From: Pontiella sp.
GTDB lineage: Bacteria; Verrucomicrobiota; Kiritimatiellia; Kiritimatiellales; Pontiellaceae
Direction: 5' to 3'
DNA length: 11,014 nucleotides
Assembly: GCA_029935255.1 (NCBI GenBank)
Contig: JAOZKS010000018.1
Span: forward strand, 1 to 11,014
Under the pieces are notes generated by a model. That model made no database searches. It was not told the DNA's origin and saw nothing but the letters and a program-made list of their open reading frames with translations. The position numbers and the translations under genes are program-made. The stretch's first letter is position 1. The number at the start of each line of letters is the position of its first letter. Shown here one piece after another: positions 7,237 through 11,014 of this stretch.

Positions 7237-7934
7237 TGGGAATAAACCAATATAACGCGGTTGAACTGGATTCAATGATTCTCTTTGCGGATAATCATCT
7301 GCTCGCCGTTAATAAACCTGCAGGAATGCTGACGCAGGACAGTGGAACAGGACTGCGGAACATGGAAGACTGGGCTCGCGAGTGGGTTCGGGTTGATAAG
7401 AACAAGGAAGGAAACGTCTTTCTAAATGCCGTGCACCGAATCGACAAGGCCGTTAGCGGTGTCGTTCTCTTTGCTCGCACCAGCAAGGCGCTTACGCGCC
7501 TGAACGAAGATATTCGTACCCGGAATTGCAGGAAGATCTATCACGCCTGGGTGGAAGGCGTTCCCGAGAAAACTACAGATGAGTTGGTGCACTGGCTTTC
7601 GCATGAACATCACCGGGCAGAGGTGTGCAAGAAGGAGGCGAGCGGAGCGCAACGCGCAACCCTTCGCTATGGCCTTGTCAGGCGGGTTGAAAACCTTTCG
7701 TTGCTTGAAGTCGATCTTGAAACCGGGCGCTATCACCAAATCCGCGCACAGCTCGCCGCCATTGGTTGCCCAATCGCGGGCGACGAAAAATACGGAGCCA
7801 AGCAGGTTTCGAAAAAGAAAGATATCGCGCTGCATCACCACCGGCTGGAAGTGACCCATCCCACAACCCGCGAACGTGTCGTCATAAAAGCCCCGTACCC
7901 CACCGACTCTATGTGGTGGAGTACGGATAGTTAA
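7236..7934 (+). CDS. RluA-family RNA pseudouridine synthase
   Basis: RluA-family enzymes isomerise specific uridines to pseudouridine in 23S rRNA or tRNA. The 232-residue protein starts with ILFADNHLLAVNKPAGML (15-32). It then has the catalytic motif HRID (67-70, Asp70 the presumed nucleophile; HRLD is usual), GVVLFARTSKA, KIYHAWVEG, and LETGRYHQIRAQLA followed by GDEKYGA. All are family hallmarks. There is no N-terminal S4 RNA-binding domain, so it is the short RluA/TruC-like form and the target cannot be assigned. It overlaps the methyltransferase gene by one base. At its 3' end it shares the palindromic TTAA stop with the convergent methyltransferase gene. A second possible ATG is at 7275, but the coupled start at 7236 fits the operon better. 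Confidence 0.92.
   Translation: MGINQYNAVELDSMILFADNHLLAVNKPAGMLTQDSGTGLRNMEDWAREWVRVDKNKEGNVFLNAVHRIDKAVSGVVLFARTSKALTRLNEDIRTRNCRKIYHAWVEGVPEKTTDELVHWLSHEHHRAEVCKKEASGAQRATLRYGLVRRVENLSLLEVDLETGRYHQIRAQLAAIGCPIAGDEKYGAKQVSKKKDIALHHHRLEVTHPTTRERVVIKAPYPTDSMWWSTDS
7931..7934. other. Shared palindromic TTAA providing stop codons on both strands
   Basis: The + strand gene ends in TAA at 7932-7934 and the - strand gene ends in TAA read from 7933 to 7931. The two convergent genes overlap by exactly these four bases, leaving no intergenic space for a terminator. Confidence 0.9.
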
Positions 7935-9367
7935 TCCACTCGCTCGAAGCGGGCGACGCTTTCGACGTGGTTGGTTTGCGGGAACATGTCGATGGGTTGG
8001 CAGGAGACCAGCTTGTATCTTCCATCTGCGCAGAGCATCTGGCCATCGCGGGCGAGCGAGGCGGGGTTGCAACTGACGTAGACCATCGCTGGGGGTGCAA
8101 TTTCGAGCAGGGCTTTGACGGCTTTGGGATTCATGCCGGCGCGCGGCGGATCGGTGATGACGACATCGGGGGTGCCGAAGTCGGCCATGTCTTGCCGGAT
8201 GTCTTTGATATCTTTGAGGTCGAGTTTGATGAATTCGCAGTTTTCGACGTTGTGGCGCTTGGCGTTTTCGCGGGCATCGTTGACGGAACTTTCGACGAGT
8301 TCGACCCCAAGCACTTTTTGGCAGTGGCCGGATGCGAAGAGGGCGATGGAACCGGTGCCGCAGAAGAGGTCGTAGACGATGTCGGTGGGTTTGAGCCGGC
8401 CTGTTTCGAGAATGAGGTTGTATAGTTTTTCTGCCTGGGCGGTATTGGTCTGAAAGAAGGAGTTGGCGGAAATACGGTAGGTGTAGTCGCCAAGGCGGTC
8501 GGTGATATGGCCGGGGCCGTGCAGTACGAATTCCTTTTCCCCGAAGGCGACGGTGTTCTTGGCCGAGGTGGTGTTGTTGACGAAGGTGGTTAACTTATCA
8601 CCGAGTGCGGCTTTGAGGTCTTCGCATAGCTCTTGCATCAGCTTTGGGTTGTGCGTGGAGGTGACGAGGTTGACCATGAACTCATCGGTGTTTCCTCCTT
8701 TGCGGACGACGAGGTTGCGCAGTTCGCCGGTGTGCGAGCGGGTGGAGTAGATCGGGAGTTCGTCTTTGTGGCGTAGGCAGAAGGTGCGGGTGGTGTTGAG
8801 CGCAATATTCATTTCTTCCGTCGATAAATCGCAGTGGTCGAGGTCGATGGCCTTGGCGTAGCAACCGGGGGCGTGGAAGCCGAGGGCGAAGTCGAGCGGC
8901 TTTTCGTGGTCTCCGGGCTCAATATCCATTTCGTCGGGGGTGAGGTAGCGCAGGTCGGTGAAGGAAAAATCCATCTTGTTGCGGTAGCCAAATAGTTCCG
9001 GCGCAGGCAGGCAGGGGTCGCATTCCAATTCTTTGAAACCGCCGATGTGTTCGAGGGCATCCTGCACTTGTTTGCGTTTGAGGCGCAATTGCTCGGCATA
9101 GTCCATGTGCTGCCATTTGCAACCCCCGCAGAGGCCGAAGTAGCGGCAGACGGGGTCGATGCGATGGGGCGAGGGTTTAACTAGTTTGCGGAAGCGGGAG
9201 ACGAGATATTTCTTTTTGATCTTGAAGATCTCGGCAATCACAGTATCGCCGACTGCCGCCGTGCCCTGCACGAAGATCCCCATGCCGTCATCGAGCCGAC
9301 CGAAGCACTGGTTCTTATCGCCCAGATCGAGAATTTCGACCTCCACCTTCTGTTTCTTTGTATACAT
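7931..9367 (-). CDS. rlmD: 23S rRNA (uracil-5-)-methyltransferase, RlmD/RumA type with TRAM domain and Fe-S cluster
   Basis: This 478-residue protein belongs to the TrmA/RumA family, which makes 5-methyluridine in RNA with SAM. It has an N-terminal TRAM RNA-binding domain (residues 5-60). Cysteines C74, C80 and C83 (CRYFGLCGGC), with C179 (DLDHCDL), fit the four ligands of the [4Fe-4S] cluster in RlmD. The catalytic domain has SFFQTN (303-308), motif I DLFCGTGS (333-340), DPPRAG (406-411) and SCNPASLARD (432-441), where C433 is the presumed nucleophile. The C-terminal PIDMFPQTNHVES (458-470) is also diagnostic. The target could be U1939, U747 or another site, so the rlmD symbol is provisional. 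The frame is open upstream to 9517, but the extra 50 residues are Cys/Phe-rich and unlike the family; ATG at 9367, just before the TRAM domain, is chosen. It runs opposite to the dcw operon. Confidence 0.93.
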   Translation of the reverse strand: MYTKKQKVEVEILDLGDKNQCFGRLDDGMGIFVQGTAAVGDTVIAEIFKIKKKYLVSRFRKLVKPSPHRIDPVCRYFGLCGGCKWQHMDYAEQLRLKRKQVQDALEHIGGFKELECDPCLPAPELFGYRNKMDFSFTDLRYLTPDEMDIEPGDHEKPLDFALGFHAPGCYAKAIDLDHCDLSTEEMNIALNTTRTFCLRHKDELPIYSTRSHTGELRNLVVRKGGNTDEFMVNLVTSTHNPKLMQELCEDLKAALGDKLTTFVNNTTSAKNTVAFGEKEFVLHGPGHITDRLGDYTYRISANSFFQTNTAQAEKLYNLILETGRLKPTDIVYDLFCGTGSIALFASGHCQKVLGVELVESSVNDARENAKRHNVENCEFIKLDLKDIKDIRQDMADFGTPDVVITDPPRAGMNPKAVKALLEIAPPAMVYVSCNPASLARDGQMLCADGRYKLVSCQPIDMFPQTNHVESVARFERVD

Positions 9368-9507
9368 AGCGGCGAAACATAGTGGAGCGGGGTGGTTGAT
9401 GCAAAACGATTTGACGCAAAATGCTTGATTAGCAATGGTTTTGCTGAAAAACCCTTTGCAGTCTCTCCGTGTATTCGTATTCTCCTTGGATAACAAAAGG
9501 AAACAGT
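9368..9507. other. Divergent intergenic region between the RlmD-type gene and the nitroreductase gene
   Basis: These 140 bases separate two divergently transcribed genes and should carry a promoter for each. The only + strand candidate I see is TTGCAG (9456-9461), 16 nt, TATTCT (9478-9483), a weak match to sigma70 consensus. No convincing - strand promoter or long inverted repeat is visible. AAAAGG at 9495-9500 is the likely ribosome-binding site of the nitroreductase gene. Confidence 0.35.
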
Positions 9508-10032
9508 ATGGAAACAATCAAGGCCATTATGACGCGTAGAAGCATTCGCACCTGGACAACCGAGCCGGTCTCGGAGGGAGAACGAAACATGATTCTCGAA
9601 GCGGCGATGAACGCCCCTTCGGCAGCCGACGCCCGCCCGTGGCATTTTGTGACGATGGACGATCCGGCGGTTATTAAGCAATTTACTGAACTGGGCGGAA
9701 CGGAAATGCTGGAGGAATCGACGTTCATGGTGCTGGTCTGCGGAGATCGACACAAAGAAATCTATCCCGGCTTCTGGCCGCAGGATTGCTCCTGTGCCGC
9801 GCAAAATATGCAACTTGCGGCACATGATATTGGCATTGGGTGTGTATGGATTGCGATCTACCCACTCGACGAACGTGTGCAGGTCTGCCGCAAAATTCTG
9901 GACATTCCTGAAGCCATCACCCCGTTTGCGCTACTGGCCATGGGCGTGCCGAACGAGGTGCTCCCGCCGGAGGAGCGGTACGATGAGAGTCGGGTGCATC
10001 ACAACAAATGGGGACCATTGATGGGTTGTTAG
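9508..10032 (+). CDS. Nitroreductase-family FMN-dependent oxidoreductase
   Basis: Family members bind FMN and use NAD(P)H to reduce nitroaromatics, quinones, flavins or other small acceptors. The 174-residue protein starts with the typical IMTRRSIRTW (7-16), where the basic residues contact the FMN phosphate. PSAADARPWHFV (37-48) corresponds to the PSAxNxQPW flavin motif. AAQNMQLAAHDIGIGCVW (97-114) is next, then ALLAMGVPNE and a final VHHNKW. It is a short single-domain member; the substrate cannot be predicted. ATG 9508 is preferred over an in-frame ATG at 9469 because it has AAAAGG 7 nt upstream and places the RRSIR motif at the usual distance from the N-terminus. It is separate from the dcw operon and probably monocistronic, with a hairpin downstream at 10109. 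Confidence 0.92.
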   Translation: METIKAIMTRRSIRTWTTEPVSEGERNMILEAAMNAPSAADARPWHFVTMDDPAVIKQFTELGGTEMLEESTFMVLVCGDRHKEIYPGFWPQDCSCAAQNMQLAAHDIGIGCVWIAIYPLDERVQVCRKILDIPEAITPFALLAMGVPNEVLPPEERYDESRVHHNKWGPLMGC

Positions 10033-10053
10033 GGGATGCTTGCTAGGGTTTTC

Positions 10054-10071
10054 CGGATGCAACGTATCCGT
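10054..10071. repeat. Inverted repeat CGGAT-N7-ATCCG downstream of the nitroreductase gene
   Basis: CGGAT at 10054-10058 and ATCCG at 10066-10070 (followed by T) form a short dyad. The same half-sites recur 94-96 bp downstream at the trxA promoter (10147-10167). This could be a paired operator or chance. Confidence 0.35.
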
Positions 10072-10108
10072 GGGATTCCCAATAACCATCAACGATCAAC
10101 GAGTGACC

Positions 10109-10144
10109 TGCTTCGGAGAAGCCGAAGCATTTGATTTGATTTTT
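10109..10144 (+). terminator. Rho-independent-like terminator after the nitroreductase gene
   Basis: TGCTTCGG (10109-10116), loop AGAAG, CCGAAGCA (10122-10129) is a perfect 8-bp stem, followed by a T-rich tail (10130-10144) interrupted by G and A. It lies about 77 nt after the nitroreductase stop. The tail is imperfect and also supplies the proposed -35 of trxA. Confidence 0.6.
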
Positions 10145-10163
10145 GAACGGATCAAGAGATAAT
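10136..10163 (+). promoter_or_regulatory. Candidate sigma70-type promoter of trxA with overlapping inverted repeat
   Basis: TTGATT (10136-10141), a 16-nt spacer and GATAAT (10158-10163) resemble TTGACA/TATAAT (4/6 and 5/6). Transcription would start about 30 nt before the trxA ATG. ACGGAT (10147-10152) and ATCCGT (10162-10167) form a perfect 6-bp dyad with a 9-nt centre that spans the -10, an operator-like placement. Confidence 0.45.
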
Positions 10164-10198
10164 CCGTCTCATTTGAAAACATAAACAGGAGTTGTACA

Positions 10199-10519
10199 AT
10201 GGCAGAAGGCGTAATTGAACTGGATGGAACTACTTATGATGATGCAGTGAAAAGCGGCATTGTTCTCGTTGATTTTTGGGCCCCTTGGTGCGGACCGTGC
10301 AAAATGCAGATCCCGATTCTTGAAAAGGTGGCGGCTGCGGTTGGTGAGAAAGCGGTAATTTCCAAAGTAAACGTGGATGAATCCCCCGAGCTGGCGGCCA
10401 AGTATGGCATCCGTTCGATCCCCACACTGATCCTGCTCAAGGATGGCGAAAACAAGCAGCAGTTTGTGGGTCTCCAGCAGGAAGCCGCACTGGTCTCCGC
10501 CATCGAAGCGGAACAGTAG
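10199..10519 (+). CDS. trxA: Thioredoxin
   Basis: Thioredoxin is a small cytoplasmic dithiol protein that reduces protein disulfides and serves ribonucleotide reductase, peroxiredoxins and similar acceptors; thioredoxin reductase recharges it. The 106-residue product has the usual family length. It carries VDFWAPWCGPCKM (24-36) with redox cysteines C31 and C34, the buried Asp25, and RSIPTLI (72-78) with the cis-proline P75 facing the active site. KDGE and a final alpha-helix complete the fold. There is no signal peptide. AGGAG at 10187-10191 lies 7 nt upstream of the ATG. The gene has its own candidate promoter and is followed by a terminator-like hairpin, so it is probably transcribed alone. 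Confidence 0.96.
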   Translation: MAEGVIELDGTTYDDAVKSGIVLVDFWAPWCGPCKMQIPILEKVAAAVGEKAVISKVNVDESPELAAKYGIRSIPTLILLKDGENKQQFVGLQQEAALVSAIEAEQ

Positions 10520-10540
10520 GGGTTAAATTTACACGGTTTG

Positions 10541-10570
10541 CAAAAGGGCGCTCATTCGGGGGCCTTTTTG
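10541..10570 (+). terminator. Terminator-like hairpin after trxA
   Basis: AAAAGG (10542-10547) pairs with CCTTTT (10563-10568) around an interrupted GC-rich interior, ending in a run of five T. It starts 22 nt after the trxA stop. The A-rich 5' arm and U-rich 3' arm would let it work in either direction, although the interior has G-G mismatches. Confidence 0.55.
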
Positions 10571-10733
10571 TTTGCCCGGCAAAGCCAGCAAACCCAGTCG
10601 CTTGAAAGAAAGCGGCAACACCCCGTCCGAGGGCAAGTGGACTTTGGCGAGCTCGGGAACGGGCGGGCTGGAGGCAGTTTTCCGACTTCCCATTGCTTCG
10701 TTCTGCCAATTGCCTCGTTCCGCTTTCAATTTT
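10571..10733. other. Unassigned gene-free stretch
   Basis: I find no credible gene here. It contains a near-perfect palindrome TTTGCCCGGCAAA (10571-10583), a small hairpin (CGCTT at 10599-10603 with AAGCG at 10610-10614) and a tandem repeat (10689-10720). Several frames are open on both strands, but none has a ribosome-binding site or a recognisable motif. It may be an intergenic repeat element or decayed sequence. Confidence 0.4.
10689..10720 (+). repeat. Imperfect tandem repeat, two copies, 17-bp period
   Basis: CCCATTGCTTCGTTC (10689-10703) and CCAATTGCCTCGTTC (10706-10720) match at 13 of 15 positions and are separated by two bases. Confidence 0.6.
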
Positions 10734-10853
10734 TCAGTTTAATATTGCTCGCTCAATTCGCGTTTTTCCGTCGATTTTGAGCGCGATACCTTTCGCACCC
10801 ATCAGCTCGCGGTATCCGATAAATTGGGGCTTGATCTCGATTTGGTTTATATG
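10734..10853 (-). pseudogene. Possible 3' remnant of an unidentified gene (39 codons plus stop)
   Basis: Read on the - strand, this frame is open from just after a TGA (10856-10854) to a TGA at 10736-10734. The translation looks like real protein (for example KPQFIGYRELMGAKGIALK, then IDGKTRIERAILN), with mixed charged and hydrophobic residues. No ATG or ribosome-binding site lies at its upstream end; the only ATG is at residue 18 (10802). I do not recognise a family. It could be the C-terminal end of a gene whose front was lost when the neighbouring sulfatase locus arose, or a chance open frame. Confidence 0.25.
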
Positions 10854-10891
10854 TCACCTTAAATGACTAATTCGATTGAAAAGGAATGGGG

Positions 10892-11014
10892 ATGACACTT
10901 AAGGGGATCATTTTGCTGGCTGTGATATTTGGGTTGGTTCCGGTTTATGCGGAGCCGGTAGACCAGCGAGCCAACATTATTTTCATTCTAGTCGACGACA
11001 TGGGCTATTCCGGC
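10892..11014 (+). CDS. Secreted sulfatase (arylsulfatase-type), N-terminal fragment; 3' end outside window
   Basis: Type I sulfatases hydrolyse sulfate esters, often on algal or host polysaccharides, using a formylglycine made from a Cys/Ser in a C/S-x-P-x-R motif. Only 41 residues are visible. Residues 1-20 form a signal peptide (one Lys, a hydrophobic core, a VYA cleavage site before Glu21). ANIIFILVDDMGYSG (27-41) then matches the conserved start of the sulfatase fold, with D35 and D36 as the first calcium ligands. The catalytic motif lies beyond the window, so activity and substrate cannot be judged. AAGGA at 10881-10885 is 6 nt before this ATG; an in-frame ATG at 10886 directly abuts it and is less likely. 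A 10-codon frame (10863-10895) overlaps the start. Confidence 0.87.
   Translation, partial: MTLKGIILLAVIFGLVPVYAEPVDQRANIIFILVDDMGYSG

Noticed and set aside
7967..8425. 152-codon + strand frame inside the RlmD-type gene, acidic and Gly/Val-rich
   Set aside because: Regular low-complexity pattern (many DDVGG, FDEF) produced by reading the opposite strand of codon-biased sequence; the - strand gene is conserved across the same bases.
9411..9439. TTGACG (9411-9416) as a -35 box for the nitroreductase gene
   Set aside because: The hexamer at the right distance (AATGGT) is a poor -10 and the site is about 90 nt from the start codon.
9489..9496. GGATAACA resembling part of the lac operator
   Set aside because: Short chance match with no dyad partner and no LacI-type gene nearby.
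9368..9517. N-terminal extension of the RlmD-type protein to 9517
   Set aside because: The extra 50 residues are Cys/Phe-rich and unlike the family, and would overlap the nitroreductase start; the ATG at 9367 sits just before the TRAM domain.
10529..10729. Possible PEP-CTERM-like tail in the - strand frame (PPVPEL, RLGLLALPGKQK)
   Set aside because: There is no PEP followed by a proper transmembrane helix and Arg cluster, and no upstream protein; the resemblance is too weak.
10538..10780. 80-codon + strand frame after trxA
   Set aside because: It would start with TTG inside the trxA terminator, has no ribosome-binding site and shows no protein-like motifs.
1..11014. CRISPR arrays, tRNAs, transposases, phage or defence genes
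   Set aside because: I looked on both strands for regular repeats, cloverleaf-like sequence and characteristic protein motifs and found none.

Overview
This window holds most of the peptidoglycan-precursor half of a dcw (division and cell wall) cluster, followed by RNA-modification genes and a few unrelated housekeeping genes. The organism is a bacterium with a moderately GC-rich genome. Three things suggest the PVC superphylum (Kiritimatiellota, Verrucomicrobiota, Lentisphaerota or Chlamydiota). First, a LysM gene sits between murD and ftsW, the arrangement I recall from chlamydial dcw clusters. Second, a secreted sulfatase gene begins at the right edge, and sulfatases are abundant in marine Kiritimatiellota and Planctomycetes. 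Third, the Mur proteins are divergent but recognisable. This placement is inference. The DNPR motif in MurE points to meso-diaminopimelate peptidoglycan.

Region 1 (1-6380, + strand) reads murE (3' part only), murF, mraY, murD, a three-LysM envelope protein and ftsW. The junctions are overlaps of 1-4 nt or gaps of 3-17 nt, so this is almost certainly one translationally coupled operon. MurE and MurF complete the UDP-MurNAc-pentapeptide, and MurD adds D-Glu earlier in the same route. MraY transfers the phospho-MurNAc-pentapeptide to undecaprenyl phosphate to give lipid I, and FtsW polymerises lipid II at the septum. The LysM protein probably binds the resulting wall. murG and murC, which usually follow ftsW, are not here.

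Region 2 (6391-9367) holds three RNA-modification enzymes: an RlmI-like SAM methyltransferase and an RluA-type pseudouridine synthase (+ strand, continuing the operon), then a convergent RlmD/RumA-type Fe-S RNA methyltransferase on the - strand. The convergent pair share a palindromic TTAA that gives both genes their stop codon.

Region 3 (9368-10570) carries a nitroreductase-family flavoprotein and a classical thioredoxin (WCGPC). Each is followed by a terminator-like hairpin, and the thioredoxin has a plausible sigma70-type promoter overlapped by an inverted repeat.

Region 4 (10571-11014) is a roughly 320-bp stretch without a clear gene. It contains a short imperfect tandem repeat and a coding-looking 39-codon open frame on the - strand that may be a gene remnant. 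The signal peptide and first metal-binding aspartates of a sulfatase then run off the edge.

I found no CRISPR array, tRNA, insertion sequence, phage gene or recognisable defence system. The window is mostly conserved housekeeping DNA. The points worth a second look are the PVC-type LysM insertion, the break in the dcw order after ftsW, unusual motifs in MurD and MraY, the C10 tract in murF, and the gene-poor right end.
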